A model generated the notes under the pieces. It saw only the letters and a list, made by a program, of their open reading frames with translations. It made no database searches and was not told the DNA's origin. Source: Pontibacterium granulatum (GTDB lineage: Bacteria > Pseudomonadota > Gammaproteobacteria > Pseudomonadales > Balneatricaceae). Taken from it: a stretch of DNA of 64,000 nucleotides. Where the stretch lies: contig NZ_JASBRH010000001.1 in the NCBI RefSeq assembly GCF_029961155.1, positions 305,428-369,427 of the forward strand. The letters run 5' to 3'. This document shows positions 36,729 to 46,662 of this stretch, piece after piece. Both the position numbers and the translations under genes were made by a program. Numbering within the stretch: the stretch's first letter is position 1; every line of letters begins with the position of its first letter.

Positions 36729-38027
36729 TCAACGCCGCACCGTACTGAGCTTTAAAAAATGGGTGGCGCAGGAGATACAGGGATCATAGTTGCGCACCAC
36801 TTTTTCACAATGCAGACGTAAAGCGTCGTCACTGTGCTGTAATCCAAATGCTTGCAATGACTGCCGAAGATCCTCTTCTATCCGTGCCTGGTTTTGACTG
36901 GTTGGCGGGACAATCTTGGCGGCTCGCACAATTCCTTCCTCATCCAGCAGGTAACGGTGCCACAACAGACCACGCGGCGCTTCGCTCCAACCAGCCCCCT
37001 CACTGGCTTGCGGCACCACCTCAACACTGGCTTTGTGCGGCATACGGTAATGGCTCAGGATACGGATCGCCTCACGCAGGGCGAAACAGATCTCCAGCCC
37101 TCGTGCGAGCATGCTGTCAAACATGTTATGGCTTGGGAAGTGTCCGGCGTAACGAGCAAACTGCCGGGCATCGGCACCTCGCAATTTGTCATAATTCAGG
37201 TTCAGGCGTGCCAGCGGCCCCACCAGATAGGGCTGACCATCCAGACGACTCCAGAGTGCCGTGGAATGGGATGCATGGGATTCGCTGAAGTGACTGTCAT
37301 ACTGATCAGGTGACAGCGCAAGACCGTTCGACGTCTTCAGCACCCCGTTTTCGATGGCATAGGATGGCGTTTTATTGCTTAACGCCACATTGATAAAGTT
37401 CTGTCTATTATCGGGAAGCTCGATAGCAGCAATCCACTCCACCATCGCTTCAGCGTCAGGCAAGGTATCCTCAAGTTTGGCCAGCAGGTTATCCACATCC
37501 TCAAGTGCCGGTGCTTTGTGGAATCCACCAACTTTTACACCAATCGGGTGAACCGACCGCCCTCCCATCAAGCGCATGATTTCATTGCCCAATCCTTGGA
37601 GCTGAAGGCCTCGCTTGACTTCATGAGGATACTCTTTGGCCAGGGCGATGCCGCTCTCACAACCAAAGAAATCCGGCGCCGCCAGCAGATGGATATGCAA
37701 AGCGTGGCTTTCGATCCACTCACCGAAATACAATAAACGACGCATCTCTGTAACCCACGGGTCGACGTGCAGTGCAAACGCGGTTTCGATCGCGTTGACG
37801 GCACTGACCTGATAGGCCACCGGACAGATGCCGCAGATACGGGCAACAATATCCGGCACTTCAGTATAACTGCGCCCTTCCAGAAACTTTTCAAAGAAAC
37901 GGGGCGGCTCGTAGATACTGAACTGCAGTTTCTCAATCTGGTTATCTTTGATCTCCAGATGCAGGGCACCTTCGCCCTCCACACGGGCCAGGATCGGGAC
38001 TTTGATCGATACGTTACGTTCGCTCAT
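36729..38027 (-). CDS. hydA: NiFe hydrogenase large subunit, group 3b type
   Basis: A 432-residue catalytic subunit. The N-terminal nickel motif is RICGICPVAYQ and the C-terminal one DPCISCATH, after which FLKLSTVRR would be cleaved by the maturation protease. Spacing and RVEGEGALHLEI fit cytoplasmic group 3 enzymes, not membrane uptake types. With the beta, gamma and small subunits upstream it forms a bidirectional NADP(H)-linked hydrogenase, also called sulfhydrogenase. Its ATG overlaps the small-subunit stop. Confidence 0.93.
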   Translation of the reverse strand: MSERNVSIKVPILARVEGEGALHLEIKDNQIEKLQFSIYEPPRFFEKFLEGRSYTEVPDIVARICGICPVAYQVSAVNAIETAFALHVDPWVTEMRRLLYFGEWIESHALHIHLLAAPDFFGCESGIALAKEYPHEVKRGLQLQGLGNEIMRLMGGRSVHPIGVKVGGFHKAPALEDVDNLLAKLEDTLPDAEAMVEWIAAIELPDNRQNFINVALSNKTPSYAIENGVLKTSNGLALSPDQYDSHFSESHASHSTALWSRLDGQPYLVGPLARLNLNYDKLRGADARQFARYAGHFPSHNMFDSMLARGLEICFALREAIRILSHYRMPHKASVEVVPQASEGAGWSEAPRGLLWHRYLLDEEGIVRAAKIVPPTSQNQARIEEDLRQSLQAFGLQHSDDALRLHCEKVVRNYDPCISCATHFLKLSTVRR

Positions 38028-38839
38028 GATGCATCCCCTCCATCAACATCGCTGTAACCAGCACTGTTATCCTGTACTACCGGTATCTGCTCAAAGTCCG
38101 GTGCGACTGGATGGATGAAATGCATCCGCCGCGCCACGTCATCAGGCATCAGACCCAATCCCTGAAAGCGTCGCGCCAAGCCTTGAGCATTGCTGGTTTC
38201 AGCCGGACCATAACAGCCGTAGCAATCACGTCCGAAACTCGGGCAGAGGGCACCGCAACCGGCGCGGGTCACCGGCCCCATACAGGGCTCTCCTTTGCTT
38301 ACCAGAGTGCAGACAATACGCTGCCGCTTGCATTCAAGGCACAGTTTATCGGACTGGGGCTTGGGCTCAACACCGTGCAGCAGCTGTGTTACAGCCGCTA
38401 CCACCTGTGCGCTGTTGATTGGACAGCCCCAAAGCTCAAAATCCACCTTCACATGGGCGGCGATAGCCGTTGATTCGGGCAGGCTGTCGATATACTGAGG
38501 CTGAGCGTAGATCTGTGCAGGCCAATGCTCCCGGTCCGCCGCCAGGTTTTTAAGCGCCTGAATGCCACCGGAAGTCGCACAAGCCCCGATGGTAATCAGG
38601 TAATCGGTGCTGGCGCGGATCTTTTTGACGCGTTCGATATCATGGGCAGTGACGATACTTCCCTCAATAAAGGCGATATCCACCCGGTGGTCTTCGGCCA
38701 CGGGTCCTGCCTCAGCAAAGTGCACAATCTCCACCTGTTCTGAAAGCTCCAGCAGGCCGGTACCCATATTCAGGAACGCCAACTGACAGCCATCACAGGA
38801 ACTGAACTTATGCACAGCGATACGTGGCTTGTTCGACAT
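38024..38839 (-). CDS. hydD: NiFe hydrogenase small subunit, group 3b type
   Basis: A 271-residue electron-transfer subunit. The proximal cluster ligands appear in SSCDGCQLAFLNMG, GACATSGG and GCPINSAQV; additional cysteines in LCLECKRQRIVC, GEPCMGP and GALCPSFGRDCYGCYGP indicate medial and distal 4Fe-4S clusters. It lacks a twin-arginine signal, so the enzyme is cytoplasmic. It starts 1 bp after the gamma-subunit stop. Confidence 0.92.
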   Translation of the reverse strand: MSNKPRIAVHKFSSCDGCQLAFLNMGTGLLELSEQVEIVHFAEAGPVAEDHRVDIAFIEGSIVTAHDIERVKKIRASTDYLITIGACATSGGIQALKNLAADREHWPAQIYAQPQYIDSLPESTAIAAHVKVDFELWGCPINSAQVVAAVTQLLHGVEPKPQSDKLCLECKRQRIVCTLVSKGEPCMGPVTRAGCGALCPSFGRDCYGCYGPAETSNAQGLARRFQGLGLMPDDVARRMHFIHPVAPDFEQIPVVQDNSAGYSDVDGGDAS

Positions 38840-38840
38840 C

Positions 38841-39704
38841 TCAGATCCCCCGTACGCCCAAATGCTGTTTCACCTCGGGATAGGCAAATACCGGCCCATC
38901 CTTGCAGACAAAGGCCGCACCGTATTGGCAGTGACCACAGTGCCCCAGGGCACACTGCATATTGCGCTCCATGCTCAGGTAAATCTGCTGCTCTGCTATT
39001 CCCATAGCGACCAGTTTCTCACTGGCCGCTTTTAGCATCCCCTCCGGTCCACACAACATGCTGATACTGTTGGCAGGATCACCTTTTGCGCGATCAAACA
39101 CCTCGGTCACCCGGCCATGGTGATACGGCCAAAGCGTACCGCCATGGTCGGCAGCGATCAGCACCTGCGTATTGGGCAGGCTGTGCCAGTAATCGTAACG
39201 GGCACGCCAGATCAGCTCGTCGGAGTGTTTCACCCCCTGGATAATGGTGAGCTGGCCAAACTGCTGGCGCCGCATCAAAACATAGTTGATCACTGCCACC
39301 ACCGGTGCGCAGCCCAAGCCACCGGTTACGATCATCACATCTTTGCCCACCGCCTCCTGCATCGGCCAGCCCCGGCCAAAGGGGCCACGCAGGCCTAACT
39401 GGTCACCGGGTCGCAGTTTTGCCAGCCCTTCGGTCACACGCCCTACGGCACGAATCGTATGGTCAATCAGGCGCTCATCCTGTGGATCGGACACAATGGA
39501 GATCGGCACCTCCCCGACGCCAAACAGGTAAAGCATGTTGAACTGGCCGGGGGCAAAGCTATATGCCTTTTGCTGCTCGGCATCGGTCAGACGCAATCGC
39601 AACGTGAAGATACTGGGAGACTCCTGTATGTAATCCACAACCTCTGCTGCCATCGGCAGAGTCGGGCTCAGCGGTTCCGTACGCAACGGGGTCACACCGT
39701 TCAT
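38841..39704 (-). CDS. hydG: Hydrogenase gamma subunit (FAD/NAD(P)-binding)
   Basis: A 287-residue ferredoxin-NADP reductase-like subunit. GQFNMLYLFGVGEVPISI binds flavin, VTGGLGCAPVVAVI binds the pyridine nucleotide, and the C-terminal CALGHCGHCQYG and VCKDGPVF supply a 2Fe-2S cluster as in dihydroorotate dehydrogenase PyrK. It links NAD(P)H to the hydrogenase core. Overlap of 4 bp with the beta-subunit gene. Confidence 0.92.
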   Translation of the reverse strand: MNGVTPLRTEPLSPTLPMAAEVVDYIQESPSIFTLRLRLTDAEQQKAYSFAPGQFNMLYLFGVGEVPISIVSDPQDERLIDHTIRAVGRVTEGLAKLRPGDQLGLRGPFGRGWPMQEAVGKDVMIVTGGLGCAPVVAVINYVLMRRQQFGQLTIIQGVKHSDELIWRARYDYWHSLPNTQVLIAADHGGTLWPYHHGRVTEVFDRAKGDPANSISMLCGPEGMLKAASEKLVAMGIAEQQIYLSMERNMQCALGHCGHCQYGAAFVCKDGPVFAYPEVKQHLGVRGI

Positions 39705-40813
39705 AACTCATCCTCCCCACTGATGATGCGGGCTTCCTTTACAAAGTCGATCTCCGCCGGACACCAGGTGGTGCAACGCCCACAGCCAGTGCATCCGCTG
39801 CGGCCGTATTGTTCGTGCCAATGATCCAGCTTATGGGTCATCCATTGGCGATAACGGCTTTTGATATCGGGCCGGACCTGAAATCCCGCCAGATAACCGT
39901 GCCCCGAGGTAAAACAGGAGTCCCATTCACGCGCATGTTCGCTCGATTTCCCATCCAGCGAGGCCAGATCACCTTCGTTGTGACAGAAACAGCTTGGACA
40001 CACCTGGGTACAGTTGCCACAGGCCAGGCAACGCTCTGCAATATCATCCCAGCGCGGGTGATTATGATTGGCTTGTAACAGATCCTTCAGCGGGATTGCG
40101 GGCAACGCCCGACTCTGCGCCGCTACCGCCTCTTTATACTGTTGTTGCTGTACGGCGAGCTGCTGATCCGTCACCTCTCTCAGGTACAGTTGATCGATTA
40201 AGCGTTTCCCTTCGCTGGAACCTGTCTCCACCAGAAAGCCGTCATCCAGTTCGGTCAGATTGAGGTCGAAACTGTGAGTAGCGCAGGGTCCATCACCGGT
40301 GGACGCACAAAAGCAGGTGTCGGCAGGCTTGGCGCAATTTACCGAGATAAGAAACAATCCCTCACGGCGGGCGGCATACCAGGGATCAACAAACTCACCT
40401 TGCAGAAAATGCTGATCCTGCAACCGCATGCCGGCCAGATCACAAGCACGCACGCCCAGCACCGCTGTTTTCCGGCGAACCGGCTCAGGAGGAATAAATT
40501 CAATGCTGCCATCCTCCGTCCGGCGGGATCGCCAAATCACCTCACGCGGGGCAAAAAGGAAAGGTTTGAGGGATTCAGGCCCGTTGGCCCAATCGAAATA
40601 ACGGGAAGAATCCGAAGTGTGTGTGCGGTACGAACCGGGAGACTGCTGGTCATGAATCCCCAGCGGTAAGCACCCCACATCGTCAAGCCGGAGGTAGAGG
40701 ATGGCCTCCTCCTGCAGTTGCGGGCCATACACCTCATAACCTTCAGTCAGCAACAGATCCACCAGCAACTGCAGGTGATCGCGCGGTAAGAAACCAGCCA
40801 ACGTAGACGGCAT
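39701..40813 (-). CDS. hydB: Hydrogenase beta subunit (4Fe-4S)
   Basis: A 370-residue iron-sulfur protein, first gene of the hydrogenase operon. The C-terminal third has two ferredoxin-like 4Fe-4S motifs, CLACGNCTQVCPSCFCH and GCTGCGRCTTWCPAEID; further cysteines lie in CAKPADTCFCAS. It is the HydB/AsrA-type subunit that moves electrons between the flavin subunit and the small subunit. A 228-bp divergent gap to nfeD holds the promoter and a weak FNR-like site at 40947. Confidence 0.9.
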   Translation of the reverse strand: MPSTLAGFLPRDHLQLLVDLLLTEGYEVYGPQLQEEAILYLRLDDVGCLPLGIHDQQSPGSYRTHTSDSSRYFDWANGPESLKPFLFAPREVIWRSRRTEDGSIEFIPPEPVRRKTAVLGVRACDLAGMRLQDQHFLQGEFVDPWYAARREGLFLISVNCAKPADTCFCASTGDGPCATHSFDLNLTELDDGFLVETGSSEGKRLIDQLYLREVTDQQLAVQQQQYKEAVAAQSRALPAIPLKDLLQANHNHPRWDDIAERCLACGNCTQVCPSCFCHNEGDLASLDGKSSEHAREWDSCFTSGHGYLAGFQVRPDIKSRYRQWMTHKLDHWHEQYGRSGCTGCGRCTTWCPAEIDFVKEARIISGEDEL

Positions 40814-41041
40814 AGCAATTCAGCTCCCCTGCGAATTCCTGTTATGGCTCATCCACCTGATGCGGCAACAACACGCGGACAAAAGCACACCGTACCTGCC
40901 AGATTAGAGCAAGAACGCAGGATGCGAAAGGCGAACTCACACACCATTGATGTGGATTTATTGCGGTTACGCCGCTGCCTGAACAGCAACCCGCTATACT
41001 TCTTATGTTTCTACCTGTATATCCACAAGCAGGATAATCCC

Positions 41042-42427
41042 GTGCCGATACGTGAATATCTGTCATGGATGATCTACTCACTTCTGCTTTTGTTAGGCTT
41101 GGCCCTGCCCATTTCGCAGGCCCAGGATAGCCCCTCCCAGGTCTGGCATCTGAAGATCTCAGGTGTGATTGGCCCCGCCAGTAGCGACCTGCTGATACGT
41201 ACGCTGGAAGACGCACGCGACCATAATGCCCACCTGTTAATTGTTCAGCTGGACACGCCCGGTGGACTGGACAGCTCCATGCGCAACATGATCCAGGCGG
41301 TCATCGACTCCCCGGTCCCGGTCGCAACCTTTGTGCATCCCAAAGGCGCCCGTGCCGCCAGCGCAGGCACCTATCTGCTCTACGCCAGCCACATTGCCGC
41401 CATGGCGCCGGCGACCAATCTTGGTGCGGCGACCCCTGTACAGATTGGTATGCAGCCGCCACAACCCAAAGATCCAAGCCAACCCGATGACACGCAGAAC
41501 AGCCCCGGCGCGGCTGCCCAGAATCCCATGCAAAAGAAGATCATGAACGATGCGGCGGCCTATATCCGTGGCTTGGCTGACCTTCATGGCCGTAATGCCG
41601 ACTGGGCCGAGAAAGCGGTGCGCGATGCCGCCAGCCTCAGCTCCTCTGAGGCCCTTGCGGAAGGAGTGATTGATCTGCTCGCCAACGACCTCAACGATCT
41701 GCTCTTGCAACTGGATGGTCGCGAAATCAAGGTGCGGGACCAACCGTATATCCTCCAGACCACAAACCGCGAGCTTACCGAAATCACAACAGACTGGCGC
41801 TACGAATTCCTGGCCACGATCACCAACCCAAACGTGGCATACATTCTGATGCTGGTTGGCCTTTACGGCCTGTTGTTGGAGTTCTATAACCCCGGTGTCG
41901 GCTTGCCCGGCATCCTGGGTGGCATCAGCCTGCTGGTCGCCCTCTACGCGTTCCAGTTGTTGCCGATCAGTTATGCAGGCTTGGCACTGATCGCCCTGGG
42001 TGTGGGTTTGATGGTGACTGAAGCGATGTCCCCCAGCTTTGGCATCTTTGGTGTGGGCGGTGCAATCTCATTTGCCATTGGTTCGGTGATGTTGATGGAT
42101 TCCGAACTGCCCGCTTTTCAGATCGCGGTACCGGTCATCGCCGCTTTTACCGCCGTGACCGGTGCCCTCTGTGTGTTTGTACTGGCAATGGCCCTGCGCG
42201 CCAGAAAGGCCGCTGTGGTCAGCGGATCGGGGATGCTGATCGGCAAACAGGCCATAGCGATGGAAGACTTCCAGAACCTGGGCAAAGTGAAGCTGCATGG
42301 TGAGATCTGGAATGCCCAGAGCGACTATCCGATCCACGCTGGGGAAACGGTGACCGTCATACATGTAAAAGGGCTCCTATTGGAAGTACGTAAGGCCCAC
42401 AGCCCAACCTCGGGAGATTCTTCATGA
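41042..42427 (+). CDS. nfeD: NfeD-type membrane serine protease
   Basis: About 461 residues from a GTG at 41042, chosen because AGCAGGA lies 7 bp upstream and the product starts with a signal sequence ([17 protein letters not shown]). The ClpP-like domain shows [14 protein letters not shown] and the catalytic serine in [18 protein letters not shown], with the lysine in the [13 protein letters not shown] part. Four to five C-terminal helices and an OB-fold end follow. A longer frame begins at 40844. It overlaps the slipin gene by 4 bp; NfeD cleaves stomatin-type partners in other organisms. Confidence 0.88.
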   Translation: MPIREYLSWMIYSLLLLLGLALPISQAQDSPSQVWHLKISGVIGPASSDLLIRTLEDARDHNAHLLIVQLDTPGGLDSSMRNMIQAVIDSPVPVATFVHPKGARAASAGTYLLYASHIAAMAPATNLGAATPVQIGMQPPQPKDPSQPDDTQNSPGAAAQNPMQKKIMNDAAAYIRGLADLHGRNADWAEKAVRDAASLSSSEALAEGVIDLLANDLNDLLLQLDGREIKVRDQPYILQTTNRELTEITTDWRYEFLATITNPNVAYILMLVGLYGLLLEFYNPGVGLPGILGGISLLVALYAFQLLPISYAGLALIALGVGLMVTEAMSPSFGIFGVGGAISFAIGSVMLMDSELPAFQIAVPVIAAFTAVTGALCVFVLAMALRARKAAVVSGSGMLIGKQAIAMEDFQNLGKVKLHGEIWNAQSDYPIHAGETVTVIHVKGLLLEVRKAHSPTSGDSS

Positions 42428-43197
42428 TCACTCTCTACTTCTACGTCAGCATTATTGTCCTGGTCATCGCACTGCTGATCAGCACCTTCCGCATCCTGCG
42501 TGAATACGAACGTGGCGTAATTTTCCTGCTGGGTCGCTTCTATAAGGTGAAAGGCCCCGGTCTGATCATCGTGATCCCGCTGATCCAGACCATCGTGCGG
42601 GTGGATATCCGTACGGTGGTGATGGACGTACCAACCCAGGACGTAATCTCCCGTGATAACGTCTCGGTGATGGTCAACGCCGTGGTGTATTACCGGGTGG
42701 TAGATTCCCAGAAAGCGATTATCAATGTGGAAAACTTCCACGAAGCCACCAGCCAGTTGGCACAAACCACCCTGCGCTCGGTGCTGGGGCAGCATGAACT
42801 GGACGAGATGCTCGCTTCTCGCGATACCCTCAACAAGGACATACAAACCATTCTCGATCAGCAGACGGACGATTGGGGCATCAAGGTAAGTAACGTGGAG
42901 ATCAAGCACGTGGACCTGAACGAATCGATGATCCGTGCCATCGCCAAGCAGGCGGAATCCGAACGTGAACGACGCGCGAAAGTGATCCACGCCACCGGTG
43001 AACTGGAAGCCTCCGAGAAACTGCGTGAAGCCGCACGCATTCTGTCAGAACAACCGCAAGCGATGCAGCTGCGCTACCTGCATACCCTGACTGAAATCGC
43101 GGGCGAACACAGCAACACCATCGTTTTCCCGCTGCCCATCGACCTGTTGAAGAGCCTGCAAGACACGCTGAACAAAGGCAAAAATAGCAGCGCCTAA
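42424..43197 (+). CDS. Slipin (stomatin/SPFH-family membrane protein)
   Basis: A 257-residue SPFH protein with an N-terminal membrane helix (residues 5-25), [20 protein letters not shown], the SPFH core ([20 protein letters not shown]) and a coiled C-terminal part ([16 protein letters not shown]). It forms membrane-associated oligomers. The 4-bp overlap with nfeD means the pair is made together. Confidence 0.92.
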   Translation: MITLYFYVSIIVLVIALLISTFRILREYERGVIFLLGRFYKVKGPGLIIVIPLIQTIVRVDIRTVVMDVPTQDVISRDNVSVMVNAVVYYRVVDSQKAIINVENFHEATSQLAQTTLRSVLGQHELDEMLASRDTLNKDIQTILDQQTDDWGIKVSNVEIKHVDLNESMIRAIAKQAESERERRAKVIHATGELEASEKLREAARILSEQPQAMQLRYLHTLTEIAGEHSNTIVFPLPIDLLKSLQDTLNKGKNSSA

Positions 43198-43265
43198 CGC
43201 TGCACTTTGACAAAGAGATCGCATACTATCCCTGCTATCCGTTTTGTCATATCAGGGACTTAGCC

Positions 43266-44162
43266 GTGCAGGGCATAATCAACCCAAGCCAAACCGTTTC
43301 GCTTACCTCCAGCGCAGACTGCTACGATAAGCCGGGCCTGCCCCTGCTGCAGATCAGCAACCAGAGCTGCGATGCGATAATCGCGTTACAGGGTGCGCAG
43401 CTACTGGAATTCACCCGTAAGGATGGCACAAACCTGCTTTGGCTGAGCCCACATGCCATCTTTGCCGAAGGCAAAGCGATCCGCGGCGGCATCCCGGTCT
43501 GCCTGCCCTGGTTTGGCATAAACCACCAGGATCCTTCCAAACCTAAGCACGGCTTTGTACGGAATCAGGATTGGCACCTCATCGCCATCCATGAACCGGA
43601 TACAGAGACCACGGAGCTGGTATTTGCCTATACAGCCTGCGAAGAAGACCTCAAGCTGTTCCCGCATGCATTCAGCGCACAACTGACACTGCGTCTTTCC
43701 CACCTGATCGATATACAACTGCAAGTGAGTAACCACTCCGACAGCGACGCCGAGTTTAGCTGGGCCCTGCACAGTTATCATCCGGTGGAAACGCTGGCCG
43801 ATGCAGGTGTCAGCGGTCTGGCGGGGCTGAACTACCTGGATAACCTGCAGGGGCTGAAATCGGTCAATCAGGCAGGTGATATCCGTTTCCACGGCGAGGT
43901 CGACCGGGTGTATGAGTCCGTACCAACACGCCAACAGATAACCGGCACTCCAAATCTGACCATCACCGGCGAGAACTGCCCAACCGCGATCGTCTGGAAT
44001 CCGGGCGCAGCAAACGCCGCTGCGATGACGGATGTAGGAGAAGAGATCCACCAGCAATTTATCTGCGTAGAGAGGGGTGCTGCATTCGCTGACAGCTGGA
44101 TTCTGGGATCAGGTGAGTCTCGCTCTGCACGTTTGCAGATAGCAAAAACCACATCCGAGTAA
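43266..44162 (+). CDS. D-hexose-6-phosphate mutarotase (YeaD type)
   Basis: A 298-residue aldose-1-epimerase-like enzyme interconverting alpha and beta glucose 6-phosphate. ALQGAQLLEF, RGGIPVCLPWFG, KHGFVRNQDWHL (with the conserved His), SWALHSYHPV and VVWNPG-type segments match YeaD. It starts at GTG with AGGGA upstream. Confidence 0.9.
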   Translation: MQGIINPSQTVSLTSSADCYDKPGLPLLQISNQSCDAIIALQGAQLLEFTRKDGTNLLWLSPHAIFAEGKAIRGGIPVCLPWFGINHQDPSKPKHGFVRNQDWHLIAIHEPDTETTELVFAYTACEEDLKLFPHAFSAQLTLRLSHLIDIQLQVSNHSDSDAEFSWALHSYHPVETLADAGVSGLAGLNYLDNLQGLKSVNQAGDIRFHGEVDRVYESVPTRQQITGTPNLTITGENCPTAIVWNPGAANAAAMTDVGEEIHQQFICVERGAAFADSWILGSGESRSARLQIAKTTSE

Positions 44163-44224
44163 TACCCGAGCATTCGCATCTGGTATTCTGTGACAAATCT
44201 TCCTGATCACACCAAGGAGCTTTT

Positions 44225-44587
44225 ATGTCGATCAGTAATGCGGTCATCAACATTACCAACCTGCGCCTGCGCACTTTTATCGGGTTTAACCCGGAAGAGA
44301 TGACCAAACAACAGGACGTTGTCATCAATATCGAGATCCACTACCCCGCTGACAAGGCGATGGCAAACGACGACGTAGAAGCTGCGCTGAACTACAAAAC
44401 CATCACCAAGCAGGTGATCTCCCATGTGGAATCGGGCCACTTTAAGTTGTTGGAGAAACTGGTGTCAGACGTGCTGGATATCTGCTCGGAGCACCCGTGG
44501 ACCGAGTATGCACGTGTAACGATTGATAAACCGCATGCGTTGCGCTTTGCGGACTCGGTATCGCTGTCGCTGGAGTGGCGGAGATAA
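44225..44587 (+). CDS. folX: Dihydroneopterin triphosphate 2'-epimerase
   Basis: A 120-residue T-fold enzyme. [43 protein letters not shown] and [13 protein letters not shown] match E. coli FolX and separate it from the aldolase FolB. AAGGAG lies 5-6 bp before the ATG. It is the last gene of the rightward group from nfeD. Confidence 0.92.
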   Translation: MSISNAVINITNLRLRTFIGFNPEEMTKQQDVVINIEIHYPADKAMANDDVEAALNYKTITKQVISHVESGHFKLLEKLVSDVLDICSEHPWTEYARVTIDKPHALRFADSVSLSLEWRR

Positions 44588-44648
44588 GCAGCAACGGTAT
44601 CACTGGGTTGCGTGTTATGCCGCTCAACCCAGTAAATACGGTCAGCTC

Positions 44649-45239
44649 TCAGGACTCATCAATATCCTGCATCAAGGCCGACCGACTTCCCTCCGGCACA
44701 GCCATCTCCACCGAATACTGCGGGTGATCCACCCCCATCTTCACGCCCGTTTTGATGTTCAATACCGAACGCTGCATCTCCGGTGTCAGCTCAAAACGCA
44801 GGAAGTGAACACTGGAGGTTTTCTCTTCGTTATCCCGCTCCAGGTCTTCGTCAGCGATGGCATACACGGGTTCGTAACCATTCACCCGCACCCACACCTT
44901 ACGCTCCACACCAATCAGTTCAGCCAACGCCTGACGACGTTGCTCCACATCGTCGTATTCAATCAGCATGGTAGCTTTCCAGTTGCCGCCATCCGGGATC
45001 AAAGGGTTGTAGGTGTCCAGCTCTTCCTGAATCGCATCAGCCTCGAAGATACGTTCGGCACGCAGCATCTCCTGGATCTGGTATTGCATGGTAAGGCGGT
45101 CTTCAAACAACAGGCGGATATGATTCCCCAACTTCACCTGACGGTTGGTTTTGTGGGCCATCACCTCCCGGCGAAAATTGTCGCGGCAGTCGGCATAGGC
45201 TTCCAACGACAGCAGATCATCTCGGGTCAGCTTGTTCAT
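44649..45239 (-). CDS. DUF3501-family protein
   Basis: A 196-residue protein of the DUF3501 family, which occurs next to rubrerythrin and heterodisulfide-reductase-like genes. Conserved pieces are KLTRDDLLSLEAY, HIRLLFEDRLTMQYQIQEML and RFELTPEM. No catalytic motif is evident. It lies 12 bp after the Fe-S reductase gene and is the last member of the three-gene cluster. Confidence 0.88.
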   Translation of the reverse strand: MNKLTRDDLLSLEAYADCRDNFRREVMAHKTNRQVKLGNHIRLLFEDRLTMQYQIQEMLRAERIFEADAIQEELDTYNPLIPDGGNWKATMLIEYDDVEQRRQALAELIGVERKVWVRVNGYEPVYAIADEDLERDNEEKTSSVHFLRFELTPEMQRSVLNIKTGVKMGVDHPQYSVEMAVPEGSRSALMQDIDES

Positions 45240-45251
45240 AATCTGAATTCC

Positions 45252-46595
45252 TCATAGTCCGTACGCTTTGTGCAACAGGGAGATCGGGTGCAGAGATTCG
45301 GGACGCTCGCTCAGCTGGGCGATATGCCCCCCCGCCATCGGACAGTCACTGCTCAGGGTTGCGCCCTCGGCAGCCTGTACCTTGCGGGCCACCGGTCGGC
45401 CAATTTTCACAGCCTTATCGTGGGTTTCCACTTTCACCGCGTAGGTACCGTCGTGACCGGAACACCGTTCTAGCACATTAACCTTGGTGGCTGGCACCAG
45501 GCTCAGCACATCACGCGCTTTATAACCGATATTCTGCACCCGCAAATGACAGGCTACCTGATAACTGATATCGCCAAGCGGGTTGGAAAAATCTGTACGT
45601 AACAGACCCGCCTTGTGGCGTAACCAGAGGTATTCAAAGGGATCAAAGAACGCGTTCTTTACTTTCTGCACCTGCGGATCGTCCGGGAACAACAGCGGAA
45701 GCTCCTGCTTGAACATCAACACACAAGAAGGCACCAGCGCGGTCAGATCGTAGCCCTTATCCACAAGCACAGCCAGTTGCGGGATATTGTGCTCTTTGGC
45801 CTGCTCAACACTTTCCAGATCCCCCAGCTCCATCTTCGGCATACCACAACAGCGCTCGCTGTTTACTAGCTTCACCGCGATATTATTGTGGTGGAACACG
45901 TCCACCAGATGGGTACCCAGCACCGGACTGTTGTTGTTTCCGTAGCAGGTAGTGAACAGTGCAACCTGACCACGGGTACGGTCAGTGGATTGAACTTTAA
46001 CCTCACGCAATTCGCGAAGCTGCTCTGTAACCCGTTTACGCATGGTGTTGGAGTGAAACTTGGGAAGCACGGCCTGATGGTGCACACCCATGGTTTTTTC
46101 CAACAGGTTACGTGCCCAGCGTTGTTCGTTCATGGTGTTGATAGTCACATCGACCACCGGGATCGTCGCCCAGCGTCCAACGCCATCGGTGTTGGTCAAC
46201 ACTTTATCGCGCAAACTGGCACCCTGCTGCTGGTATTTCACCGCCTTGGCGCGCAGCATCAGGTGGGGAAAGTCGACGTTCCACTCGTGGGGTGGCACGT
46301 AGGGGCATTTGGTCATGTAACACATGTCACAGAGGTAACACTGATCAGCGACTTTCATGTAATCCGCCGGATCAACTCCGTCCACCTCCATGGTCTCGGA
46401 CTCGTCCACCAGATCAAACAGGGTGGGAAAGGACTCACACAAATTCACACAGCGCCGACAGCCGTGGCAGATATCAAATACCCGCTCCAGCTCTTTATTC
46501 AGCGCGTCGGCGTCGTAAAACGATTCGTTTTTCCAATCCAGGGGGTGGCGTGTTGGCGCGTCCAGGCTGCCCTCACGGTCAGGCGACTTGCTCAT
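45252..46595 (-). CDS. Heterodisulfide-reductase/GlpC-like Fe-S oxidoreductase
   Basis: A 447-residue protein with an N-terminal pair of 4Fe-4S motifs (ICHGCRRCVNLCESFP and CYLCDMCYMTKCPYVPP) and two C-terminal cysteine-rich CCG-type domains (SERCCGMPKME and ERCSGHDGTYAV). Such proteins move electrons to thiol or quinone partners. Together with rubrerythrin upstream and DUF3501 downstream it forms a known recurring cluster linked to oxidative stress or peroxide reduction; the partner is unknown. Confidence 0.88.
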   Translation of the reverse strand: MSKSPDREGSLDAPTRHPLDWKNESFYDADALNKELERVFDICHGCRRCVNLCESFPTLFDLVDESETMEVDGVDPADYMKVADQCYLCDMCYMTKCPYVPPHEWNVDFPHLMLRAKAVKYQQQGASLRDKVLTNTDGVGRWATIPVVDVTINTMNEQRWARNLLEKTMGVHHQAVLPKFHSNTMRKRVTEQLRELREVKVQSTDRTRGQVALFTTCYGNNNSPVLGTHLVDVFHHNNIAVKLVNSERCCGMPKMELGDLESVEQAKEHNIPQLAVLVDKGYDLTALVPSCVLMFKQELPLLFPDDPQVQKVKNAFFDPFEYLWLRHKAGLLRTDFSNPLGDISYQVACHLRVQNIGYKARDVLSLVPATKVNVLERCSGHDGTYAVKVETHDKAVKIGRPVARKVQAAEGATLSSDCPMAGGHIAQLSERPESLHPISLLHKAYGL

Positions 46596-46662
46596 GCCGT
46601 TGCTCTCGCAGCCGGAGATCGGAGCTCGTTACTCACCCTTGCTCCGATCCCCGTATCAGGGA

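Noticed and set aside
40844..41041. A 66-residue N-terminal extension of NfeD from an ATG at 40844
   Set aside because: It would put a long polar stretch before the signal peptide; the GTG at 41042 has a good ribosome binding site.
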